A DNA stretch of 64,000 nucleotides from Opisthocomus hoazin (taxonomy: Eukaryota > Chordata > Aves > Opisthocomiformes > Opisthocomidae). Numbering within the stretch: position 1 is the stretch's first letter; the number at the start of each line of letters is the position of its first letter. Positions 36,671 to 48,334 of the stretch are shown here, one piece after another. The notes beneath the pieces were generated by a model. The model was not told the DNA's origin and did not search any database. It worked only from the letters and a program-made list of their open reading frames with translations. Location: positions 47,923,830-47,987,829 of the forward strand of contig NC_134454.1 of assembly GCF_030867145.1 (NCBI RefSeq). Reading direction: 5' to 3'. The translations under genes were made by a program, and so were the position numbers.

Positions 36671-36808
36671 TTTTTTCCTCTTTTTTCCTCTTTTTTCCTC
36701 TTTTTTCCTCTTTTTTCCTCTTTTTTCCTCTTTTTTCCTCTTTTTTCCTCTTTTTTCCTCTTTTTTCCTCTTTTTTCCTCTTTTTTCCTCTTTTTTCCTC
36801 TTTTTTTT
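36671..36808 (+). repeat. Tandem array of 13 identical 10-bp units (TTTTTTCCTC)
   Basis: Directly after the 12-mer array the unit loses its final TC and repeats 13 times as TTTTTTCCTC, ending in eight T before AAATTTTTG. The abrupt switch with no mixed units implies two separate expansions from one ancestral unit after a 2-bp deletion. All-pyrimidine composition continues. Confidence 0.97.
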
Positions 36809-39726
36809 AAATTTTTGATATGAGGCTGGCAGAGAATAGACGCAATCTGATTCGTCATAACAGTTTGGGCTCTAGTTTGGTTTTTGTTGTTGTTTTTTGA
36901 TTTTTTACAAAACAGCTTCCAAGCTGTCTTAAATTTCCTACAGAAAATTTCTGTTCCTTTAGTTGGAGTTAAAACATTAACCTAATTAGGAAGTCCAGTA
37001 GGTAGTTGATGACCTTTTTGGGGATATAATTTCCACCTTTGAGCTACTGTTTTTGTTCCTCTGGGTGTATTAATTGGATATTTATTTGGGTAGTGAGCAT
37101 TCTTTCATACTACAGTAAGATCATATGACTTCACTCGTATCCTGATAATAGTTTTCAGTGCAAACCATGATGGTATGTTTTCCGTGGATATCACAGTTAG
37201 TAGAAGAAAAGGCGGAAAAAACCAAACCATCACTAAGCTTTCTGTGGCTCTGTGTTTGGTCTTTTGATGTGATTATCTTTTGCAGCTGATATAATTATTT
37301 TAAGATCTGTCCTTCCTTATTCTTAATCTTCCCATCTTTCATCCCCAGTTCCAAAGCAGTTGTGAAAAGAAAACAGTGAACGTGAGAGTGGCCTTGGGCG
37401 TGTCATTGGGTACTTCAGCAAGAGGACTGTGTGGTCCCTTTTCCTACTTTTTACAGATCTCTGGGAGGCTACTTCAGTTTTGGTTGCAGCCAAAACATGA
37501 TTTTGACTGGGAAAATCGTGAAGCTGTACAAGTCCCATGTTTTTTTGGGAGCTGTTGGCATAGCTATGATGCAAATAAAAGTTGGTTTTACTTAGGCTGA
37601 GGTTTGAATGGATCTAGGTAAATCTGTGTAAGCTCGTTATGCTGGCAAAGTGGCCAGTATGTCATTTATCTAAGCTTTGTTTTCATCATCTTAGCTTTCA
37701 TCGTACTGATTTACATTTCTGACAGGCAACAATACATGCAATTTACTTTATAGTATGCAGCAAGTCATCACATGTAGCTAAAAGTCTTCTCATGTGGAAG
37801 TCTAATTAAGCAGTTACATGCACTTTTTTTCACCTCTTTGCTTTATTTTTTTAGGTCAAAAGGAGAACCATTACTTAAATAAAATGACTTAATGGCATAC
37901 TGTAGATATACAGTATAAACAAGATGAGTCAAAAGAAGGAACACTTGAACTACGTATACTTTGGGACAGGCAATTTGGATGTGATTTTTCTCCCCCCCTG
38001 CCCCGCCTCTTTCTGTATAGTTTGACTTTTTTTAAAATGTAATTCATATAATTGAAAATTATTTTAAAAGTCAGACTTTGTAAACAGACAACATTTTAGT
38101 ATTAGTAATTAATAATGTTCAAAATCTTCATTTATTCATTTAAAGTTTTTTCTTCGCATATAATTTCATGTCAGAGTTTATGTGAAATGTTTTTTTTAAG
38201 CAGATAAAGTTGCCTCTTTGTGCTGATGTCTGAATGCTAGTTGGATTTAGTTACAATCAAAGTATAGGGATACTTTGAATTTCTGCTGAGAAGTACGCAA
38301 GAAGTCTCCTTCGACGCCAATCTTAAACAACCTAGGAAATTAGCCTTGTAAAAATCTGTATTAAAAAAAAATCCCCAAACACACAATGGCAGAGTACCCC
38401 AAATTGTAGTCAGTTAGATGTGTATGTTTGAGAAACCATATCTGTGCAGAGATGTTAGTCAGTGGGAGGCCAGTAATGGCCTACAGGCTTGTTGGACGTT
38501 TATTGAGGAATACTCGTTTAAATCAATATTAACATCTCTGATCACCTGGTGAAAATACAGGCATTACTTAATGGAGCTTTTATTTTTTCTTCAGGCTTTG
38601 CCAGCAAAGCACTACTAAATAATACTGTTTATTACATCCTGGATAACAATTTCACAGAAAACAAAAGAAATCTCTTGTTAAGCTTGATAATTAAATTGTC
38701 TCCTAATACAATTTCTAAGACTCATGTGGTCTTACTTGTTTGTTTTATTTTTAACACGAATAATACCACTTACTGTGTGAGTATTATATCAGAGCTACAG
38801 TACTACATCCAGTTTTTGTAATTTTTTATTATGATCATGCAGTTTTATTCTGGGATGAAATTCAGTGTAGAGACTCTTGGAATCTGCCAAAGAACATTTT
38901 TTTTTTTTTTTTTAAAAAAAGCCTATTGGAAACAAAGTTGTGGGAAATAATCATGAGTTAAATGGCTCTTCAACTGCTTACTCCAAATAATGAGCTCCTC
39001 TATAATGGTATCTGCATCTGAGCAGTGACACTATTGCTCAGTATAGGAGGTTTTTAGAGCAGGCAAGTCACTGCCAACAGTGGGTGAGAATTAACTAAAA
39101 CCTGATCTGCTCCTGAACAGAAAATCACAATAGGAGTTTTTTTCTGTCAGCGTTTAGCTATTCTGTTTGCAGAAATATCATTTTCCTGAAGCATGGAGAC
39201 TCTTAACACATTCTTACAGAAAACTTGATATTTTACATTCTTGTTGTGAATTATTTCATACTTCACAAACTTATTTTTTTCAGAAGTGAGTGTTCTTTAA
39301 TTGTGCAAACTTTGAACACAATGTAATAACTATATTACTACTGTTGATTATTGTTTATTACTAATAATATTATTTAGATGGTGAATTGAAGCTTCCTTGA
39401 TGACAGCTTCCAGTATTATTTATGTAAATGAAACACTAGGTCATGCATGTTTCTTAAGACTATTTAAATATTGTATAGATTTAAAACTCTTTGATATGTT
39501 TTAAATTGCTATTGAAGGAAATCATTACACAAGAGCTACATATGAATAATATTAAATCTGTGGTGTGAATCTGGTAGAATGGAAGCATTGTGAGTTGAGA
39601 CGGATATTTAGGGCTTTAGTTTTGTGGGTGGATAGGGATTGTTGTGTGTAATTCTGTCTGTGTTTTGATTTTTCTTTTTTTTTTTTTTCCCTCTAAATGT
39701 ATCCTGATTTGCTTTTTTTCCTGCAG

Positions 39727-39821
39727 ATGAAAGCCAGAAGACTCTGATGTGGTGCTTATGTTGTCTATACAGCAGTGAACCACAGAACCCTGTGGAATTG
39801 AAGGCCAACAGCTGGATACGG
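39727..39821 (+). CDS. FANCC: FANCC exon 4, residues 84-115
   Basis: The 95-nt exon lies between the acceptor TTTTTTTCCTGCAG and the donor GTAAGGC at 39822. Joined to the last base of the previous exon it encodes D, then [13 protein letters not shown], then SEPQN and ANSWIR. Human FANCC has DESQK, WCLCCL, EPQN and NSWIQ in the same order and spacing. The length and phase 0 end equal human c.251-345, so codon 115 closes the exon. A minus-strand open frame of 66 codons over the same bases is only the antisense shadow. Confidence 0.96.
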
Positions 39822-40681
39822 GTAAGGCAATGAATCCTTCCCTGGACTGCTTTGAATTAAATTGATTATTTAAGGGTGCTGCATCTATAGCATAGAGACA
39901 CTGTCATTTAAGAAACTGCTCCAAACACAACTTGCATACATATTGTGTCGAAGTATATATCACTCTAATTATAACACAGCCAGCGCTAGCCTGTCATTTA
40001 AATATTAAAAAGATGTGGCATTTTAAAGTGAGTAGTTCTGATAGCTTTTAACCTAGTAAATTCACAAAGCCTAGTAACTGAATAGTGAGCAACGACCACA
40101 AATCAGAAGGGAAGCAAGTGTTATTAAAAAAAAAAAGCGTTTCAATTAGGATAAAATAAATAACCTGGAGAAATGCCATAGTTTTTTTTGAAAACAGCTT
40201 ATGTTTACTCTTTAATTTTATTCTTTGTTGCTTTTGTTTAATTTCCTGCCTAGGAAGAATTTAATTGTATCCAAACTTTCTTCAAAGACAGTCAGAGAGG
40301 GGAGGGATAGTGCTTGTGTGTGGGTTAATATTTAGTGACGTAGAGGAATAATGAATCCTTAACTTTAATCCCAAATTTAGGGTTTTGCATGGCACATCTG
40401 TTCATATTTTATATATTTCGACACTGAACTAGCCAAGCACATCAGCATGTAAATAACTTGGAGTGCATTGATGCTTAATGCTTTACATTGCTGGATAGCA
40501 ATTTGAGGGTGCAGTGTTGTTGATTTTACGTCCTTGCGTTCTCTGTGGTCTGTATCAAAATGTAGTTAAAAATATTAATGGAATTGTTAATGTATTTTTT
40601 TTTATATATCTTGCAGTCCTCACAACTAGTGAGAATATAGCAGCGTGTTCATTATTTATGTACATGTCTACTAAAGCTGAA

Positions 40682-40709
40682 GATACTTCTAGGCTTCTCT
40701 AGAAGTATC
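40682..40709. repeat. Perfect 11-bp inverted repeat with 6-nt loop
   Basis: The arm GATACTTCTAG (40682-40692), the loop GCTTCT and the exact reverse complement (40699-40709) form the hairpin. It lies in intron 4, 860 bases after exon 4. Its function is unknown. Confidence 0.7.
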
Positions 40710-43700
40710 ATTTCTTATTAGTTGACTTTGTACAAGTCAGTTTGTCTAGGTACGCATATAATATTAGGATGTACAAATGATTATAAAATAGGTAATGATA
40801 CTACAGATGTTTATGTTGGTAAATAAGTGTATTTAACTGTGTAGTATTGTCGATTTAAGTGCAGTAATTCTCAGCAGTACGTTCTCACAAACTTTAGATG
40901 CCCTTGGGTGCCTGTATGCACCTATTTGGTGGGTTGTACCACGTCATGACATTCTCAACATCTTAATACTAACTAAAATCACTCTTATTTTCTTCCTGCC
41001 TTTGACCTTTTTCAAGAGGCTTTTCCCAAGGTCAGTATACTTGGAATTCACAGTGCAGCAATGCTTGAATACCAAAATAAAGTTATTCAAAAAAATTCTG
41101 CCTTTTCTAATGTAGTCTTGCTGGTTTGATATATTCTTCATAATGACGTAGGAGATGCACAATAACATGCACTTAGTTATCAAACAGAGCAAAATGTGTC
41201 ATTTTATTTGGTATTAGCAGCAGCAGCATATGCATTAATAATGTTAAGTGGTGAGGGAGACTTGTACCCAGACAATCTTCTACAGATAGCTTTCATTTCT
41301 GGGAGGGAAAAAAACCAGTTGGTTTAATCTAGATCAGTTGCCTTATCCGATTGATGTAGCTGAACTGATGGTGTTGCTGATATAAGAAAAAGCATGAAGT
41401 AAACAAGAACAAATGGATGGATGAAGGTGGGACTGCTGCTTTTGGCAGTATTGCCGCCTGAAGCTGTCTTAGACTGGGACTAACACGTAAGCGTTTGATT
41501 CAAGCGTCACTGTAGTCTGCAGGAATTTTTCCACACACTTTGTGTGTTTGAATCAATCCTAATAGTCACTGTGACTTGATGGGTCAAGAGTTAACCTGTA
41601 AGGGATAAGAAAGAGAGCATGGAGGATTTCAAAGCACAAACATGTCTTACTAGTTATTTTTATCATTCAGCACTTCCCGACTTACCTCAAGTGGCTGTAG
41701 CATAATATGATCTGAAATGTAAAAGGTTCCTATTTTGATTGGAGGGAAAGAAACATCTCATCAAACACTTCTAATTAGAAAAAGAAGGATAAGTAAGGGA
41801 GGTTGTAAAACGCAAAGCATAAGGATACGGAAGTTGAGATTAAAAGAAAGGGTATTATGAATTTGTTTTATACAGTCATCAGAATTTCTTCTGAGCTTCT
41901 TACTGTACATTTTGCATCATCGCAAAGCTGTTGGAAGAAAGCGATTTTATCTCCTTTTCCTAATCAGCTTTGTAATTCTCATCACCAGCAGCTGTGATGC
42001 AATAAGGACTATCATGCTTGTTTGTAGAGAAGAACCTAAGTAAACATTTTGCTGTTTTTGAGGGTTTCTTTTGCAATGCATGATAATGATTTATATTTTA
42101 GAAAAAAAAAGAAAAACATGCAGTGAGTGTTGACCTACCTAATGCACACTTAGCACTGTTTCCTCCTGAACTGCTTGATTTTCCATATTATATGTGTCTC
42201 AAAAGATTGTCACAGAAACAGATAAAGACATGTTCACTATGAGAGCCATAATTTGAGGTTTGCATCAGCAGTTTTCATATTGACTGATGACCAACCTCTG
42301 CAGTGGTTTGATCTGACCTCAGCCTTGTTTATAATGTGAGGGGAGCTCTTTACAGCAGTGATATTCACTCTCTGGTGCTAAGATACCAAATACACTGTGG
42401 TACACAATGGAAAAAATGTCCAAAAGTCTAAAATACATAGTTGAAACAGATTCTTGGGGATGGGAAAGAGGGTAGTTTTGTGGCTACACAATGTAAAGGA
42501 AATCGAAATCCCGAAATTATTTCTAAATAAATCTCTGAAATTTGAATGGTACTTAAAAAGTTTTTAGTGTTCTGGAAAACTTGCCTGTATTTGGAATGAA
42601 ATGACAGATGATCTCTGCGGATGGAAAGCCATCCATGACCACACATAATGGGACTCTGTGTCGGGTCCTTACAGACTGGCGCAGGAGCCATGGAAAAGGA
42701 GTTTACAAATAGGCACTTCTGTTGAGCTTCTGCAGAAGCGACCTTCACAGTAGCCTTGTCCTTTGGCCCTGCAGCTGAGAGTGAATTTTATCTCCTCAGC
42801 TTAATGTTTCAGCATACGCTGAGGGGGAATACTAGGTTTTTAAAAAGGTAAAGTAGTTCACTGTGTAAGCCAGCATGCATCGAATAAATTGGGACCTTTG
42901 GGTGTGCGTTTAGTTGACAACAGACAAAAGAAAATGTAAAAAGGCAAATGAAACCAACTAACCATACAAACAAAAAAACCCTACCCAAACATGAAAAAAT
43001 GAGGAGGAGTGTATAGTGGAGATAGACAACTCTACCTGCTTACTATTAACTGTTTAATTTTAACAACAACAACAGAAAAAAACCCTTTTCAAGATTGCTT
43101 CCTAATTTTATGCGTTTTAAATGTGGCTAATATGAAAATTTTCCCCCCAAAATGCAAAGTTATATCTGATTGGGAAATTATATTACTCAGTCAAGTTAAT
43201 GGTGAGTATTCTCCTTTCCTTTGTTTTTATAGCTATGTACATTGACTATTAAATTACACCTTGTTTTCTGTTATGGCAAGCCCAAATTCCTGAAGAGTAC
43301 TTTGTGGCCTTTTAGTGCGTCTTTGACTATGGTCATTGATAGCAAGAGTAATCTTAAGTCTTTTGCTTACAACTGCTAAGTTGTATTTTCAAAGTAGCAA
43401 AAAAATGTATTTGATGCTGGCTTCCTTTTTAGCTTTACTGCCATTGTCATAAAAAAGCTGTGTTGTTTTTAATGGCAAGAAGGGTAGCTACTGGCTTGAG
43501 CCGTATTATTAGTAAGTTTCAGAAACCAAGATAGTGCAGATCTGTAGGTCCTCTGAAAGAGTAAAATGTGCAAAGAAATGACTTGGAATTCAGTTAAAAT
43601 GTGCAGTGTAGACTGCAGTGTTTTTAGGATCAGATGCTGTTTAAAGTGGTATAATTTTTTTTTGACGATTCTGAATTTTGGTGCTGGAATCTAGGTGCCA

Positions 43701-46700
43701 TAGGTCTTCTATAAAGCCAGATGCAGTGTAGGAAGCCAAGATGCATGCTGCCACAGATTTCTCACTGATGGAATCAATCATGACCTGGTGAAACCAGTCT
43801 CCGAGAAAGAAAGTGATTTAGTTTCTCCATCTGGCCTTTTCTGAGCAGGGAGTTCTGGTGCTGTGTCGTAAGGGTGGTTCTAACATTGGCTTCTGTCTGG
43901 GGGGACTACAACAGTTTGCTTTCACTGCAGATTACTCTTGAAATCACATTGCAGCAACTCGGCAGCTTTTCTGAAGTAGTTTTCCGTTTTATTAACTTGG
44001 TCACACCTCTGTCTCTGCTCTCAGTTTATAAACTGTGTTTATGAATTACTTATGGCTTCGGAATTTTGTATGAAATACTGCTTTTGTTGTATTGTTTTGG
44101 AAGGCCATGCGTACTTGTGAGAGTGTTACAGCCCATCCCGTTTCATATTGCGTGAAACAGGAAGAGTTAATATCCCTTTTTAATTTTTTTTTTTCAATGT
44201 AAGATACATTTTTTCAGTGCTCTACTTCCCTCAAGAAAAGAATTTACCTAGATTCATTCAAACCTCAACCGAAGTAAAACCAACTTTTATTTGCAAACAA
44301 AGGAACAAGGCAATGTATACATAATAGCTTAAACACAGGAGTGGAGGGCCTGTCAGCCTTGCATTTGTTTTTAGAGGTATTTTTGGGTCTTGGCCAGATT
44401 TTCCTTTCTGGAAATGTCTAGTTCTTTTTGGTATCTGTATCCTGTGCAAGGCCCCATTATATTAATGGTCACAAGAGTAATTTTTAATGGTACTGAAATT
44501 ATAGAATTATTGTTGTTAGATTTTCCAAAAGTACTGAATGAAACTAGTGGTTTTTATCTTTCATAAGACTTCATACATGTTTTCCCCTGCCAGTGTTATT
44601 CTGGTTAATTTTTGAACTGAGGATGGTATGATGCCAAATCGATGTAAAAATTTTGATTCAGGAAGTTTAAATTTTATTGCATCAGTGAGTTTCTAGTTCC
44701 TCAACAGAACTGTGTAAAAATAGTGTTCCTCTGAAAATACTAAAACTGATAAAACAGCACCTTTAAAATTCCGATGAGTCTATTAACAATTTGTGAATGT
44801 TGCTGAGATATTTCTGCTGGAAGATCAAGGTTTTGAATTATGGTCTGCAGTCCTCGCCTCCCCCTCTTGTTTTTGAGTTTAACTCGTCAATTTTCTGCTG
44901 AGCTAAACGATGTTGGTGGAAAGGTGGTGGACACCACTTATTTCCAAATGTATGCAATGGAAAACAGAGACTGTATTATTATTTCCTTTAGACACTGTCA
45001 GCCCGCAGTGAACAAAGTTCAACACTTGAGAATACCTCTTTGAGAATGCAGATGTAGTCTTTTCAGGTAAAGGATTTCCATTTTGCCAAATCTAGGGTTT
45101 GCAGTAAAACTGCAGCATTTGCTCACTGGAGTTTCTGTGCTTCTTAGGCAAATACGAGGTATACCAGAACTTCAATGTCATCTTGTTATTTTTTGAATAG
45201 CAAACATGGAAACAAGTTTGAAAACCATTAGTTTAATAAGGTACATGTTTATTAGAACCCCTGCTTGTACAACAATGCTTGAATTTTTCTGGTAAAAAGG
45301 GTTTTGTGTGGGGTTTTTTCGTTGTTTTGTTGTATTTTGTTTGGGTTTTTATTAATTTTGAGTTATAAATCTGAAAACATAATGTCAAGCCTTCTATGTG
45401 GGGTCTTTCCCTTTGGTATTGTTACACTTGCCTCCTGTGGAGGACACGTTAAAGCACCTGAATGGAAGTCTTGTTTTGCAGAAGAATGGAAAGCATATAC
45501 CTCTCCTCCACTTGCCATCCTTTGCGTGTACCTTGAAGTTGTATTTGTTTAGACTAAATTTGGTGGAGTTCTGTCTATTGTATTAAATTTTATTAAAGAG
45601 TTTTGCAGTGGATTGCTACTTCTCAAGTAGGCCAAAGAAGAAATTTACAGCCAGTTAAGCACAGGATGTTTGAGATTTTTAGCGATGTTCTCCGGATGAC
45701 CTAGGTTTTTTTTATGATCATCTTGACTTTTTAATTAAACTACAATTTTAATTGAATTTGTTCAGTTAATGAAGCACTGACCTTTCACCCCTGCTTCTGA
45801 ATCTGTGACAGAATTTTCAGCAAAATGGGTCTTTAAACACCATTAATCTTTGCTTTCTGTGTAGCAATATATCTAAGACTGTGATGAATTAGCATTGAAA
45901 GTATGGTCTCTCAGTGATTGTTCAAAATGGAAATGTTTGTGACTTACTTCTTGGGACAGATGCACCAGCTTTGCAATGCTTAGTTACCTTTCACTATAAA
46001 CATGCCCTTGTGTGTGGTTTTCCTTTCCTCCTTGGATGTCAAGTGCTTCTTCGCTCCTGTTTTGGATCATCCAGGGGTCTGATCAGGTGTTACCATATTT
46101 GTCATGCTTAACAATTTAATTTATTGACCTATGTTTTGGTAATGTAACACTATTCAGCAATAGAAGAAAAACAGCACTGTTACAGAAAATGGAGTTAGGC
46201 AAAATTAAATTTCTTAAAGTTTTAGGATTTAAGTGAACTTACAGTTTTGTCTGTCAGGGAGGAGTTGCTCACTGATTTACTGAGACTTTGCAAGATTATG
46301 TAGTTACTTCTGAGGAAGTCTCATACAAATTGAAAGAGAAGTATTACAAGAAAAAAGTTTACAGTGTAGACATTGATGGAACTACAGGAAAGTTGTGGAG
46401 AATAGCTGAGAAAAAAACTGGAAAGAAGACATGTTAAGAAGAGGTCAGAGAGTGTGAAATGCGCATGTGTGTGCGTGCTTTCATGTATTTCGGCTTCTAT
46501 TTGGAGTGAGTTACCAAAGTATTTTCAATATTCCTATCACAACGAGTATAGTAAGGCACCACAGTAAAACGTGAAGGAACTGAGAGAGACTGGATTATCT
46601 TTGAGAAATACTGAGATTCTCATCGTATCTTTATAAAGTGTCCAAAATAGTTTTTATGTGAAATGGAAGATGAAAAAGGGAGCTAGATTGTATAATTCTC

Positions 46701-48318
46701 TGTACGTTTTCTTCCTGTGTCTGTTTGCTGGGAAGAAGCTTATTTTGCAGAATATATGGGTCATATGTATTTGTTAAAATGCAGTATGCCAAGTATGTGA
46801 GGAAGACTTTGGAACTGGACACAGTTGTTCACAGTATGTAGTAATGACAACTCCGTTACTTATTATGACAGCTCTTTACTAACTTATAAACGGTGGTGTT
46901 TACATGCATGTATTCTTACATACCAGTAGATGACATTCTTCGTACATATACAAGTACACATATGTTTGGTTTATACTAATATGTACACAGCTTTCCATTT
47001 CACAATATTCTAATACATATTCTTTAAAGGGAAGATGAACATTTTCTTCTAATAACAGTCTCCAGATTAGAAGCCAGCTTCACTGTAGCCCAGATTGTGT
47101 GGCATAATTTTGAGTTTTAGCTGTCTAATGATGATTGCACTAGTGAGAGTTCTGTGGTAAGGTTCCTTAAATTTTTGGCAACAATTCAGGATACTCACTA
47201 ATAGGAAAATTAATTTCATGATCTTCCTATTTTCTGTGTGCATAGTGCATGCAGTTAAACTGATTTGTGTGTTTTCTTGCCCATAATTATTCCAAAGATG
47301 TGGAAGAATTCTACCTGTGTTTTCACTTGTTTTTATGATAATGACTAAAGCTTCATATTTATATACTTTTTTAGTACTTAGAGGCTTTGTATCTGAAGAT
47401 CTGTTGTATTAAACACTGTACACCAACAGTTTCGAGGATATTCTTGGTTACATGAAAGACTCATTGTGCAAGTAGCTGTGGAAGAAAGAATCAAGAAGTA
47501 ACAACCATTCCTTTCCTCCAGCTGCCTCCTTCCTCGCTGTTATAAAATTACAAGTAGTATTCTGAACAGCGCAGGTTTTTTGTATTTCCTCTCCTCTGCT
47601 TTTCCCTAGGCAAACCTTATTATGAGGTTTCAAGGTGGCCCATTTGTGTATGATTGTGCACTGTTTTTTTAAGGACGAGTCATCTATCTATTCCAGAATG
47701 TTTTTAGTACATCTCCCATGTTTTAATTTATTCTGTCACCCTTTTCACTGCTGCTGGTTTGAAAGGTTTATTTGCTGTAGGCTGAGAATCTCCCCGCAAT
47801 GTCAGGTACAACAAAACATCCGTTCTGTTGTTCCTGGTACCTTTTGCAGTGCGTCAGCGCAGCAACGCCAGCAAGCATTGTCCCTGCCAGAGCGCATACC
47901 GCCAGGTGCCATAAGATGTCACTCTCTGTATTCAGTGGTTGCCGTTGTGTGCATCGCACAGGCATGTGTGCACCCAGAGACGTGTGCTCTCACGCAACGT
48001 TTTTGGAGAGTAGGGCAATTTAGATATTGTCCGGGACTAAACTACCGGTAGCGACGCTGAGGCCTTTCCCTGGTTCCGTCTGGAGGTGTTTTGTTTGAAA
48101 GGCAGTGTTATGCGGTAGTTCACCTTGAATTTGTCACATCTGTGGTAAGGATGACAGGGAAAGACAAGTGCTTCCTCTAAGGAAACACCAAGTTGAACTT
48201 GATTTCTGCACCCAAATTAATGGGTATAAAATAATGCCATTACTTGAGTAAGCATGAACAGACCATTCACTGGAGTTGGTAATGAGAAATAAAACCTGGA
48301 AATTGGCTGTTGTGCATT

Positions 48319-48334
48319 ATATTATTATTATTAT
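48319..48334. repeat. Short ATT trinucleotide repeat
   Basis: There are about five copies of ATT in a row. It is a small microsatellite with no other notable features. Confidence 0.8.

Larger units (their letters stand above)
33547..39726 (+). other. FANCC: FANCC intron 3 (6,180 bp)
   Basis: This phase 1 GT-AG intron has the donor GTAAGAATG. Its acceptor has an extended T-rich tract (from 39668) ending TTTTTTTCCTGCAG. The outstanding content is the 12-mer/10-mer pyrimidine array at 36203-36808. A run of 17 T followed by 7 A lies near 38897. Other open frames (for example 34162-34491 and 37376-37600) are unrecognised and overlap equally open frames on the other strand, so I do not call genes here. 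Confidence 0.9.

Noticed and set aside
36088-36858. Open frames of 212-256 codons encoding Lys-Arg-Gly or Phe-Pro-Leu repeats
   Set aside because: These are produced solely by the 12-bp tandem array, whose period is a multiple of three. They are not genes.
40900-40960. Peptide YAPI in frame near 40916, reminiscent of the next FANCC exon (GYAPIDYYPG)
   Set aside because: Upstream and downstream residues do not match, no suitable splice acceptor and donor frame it, and the expected exon length is not met. It is a chance match.
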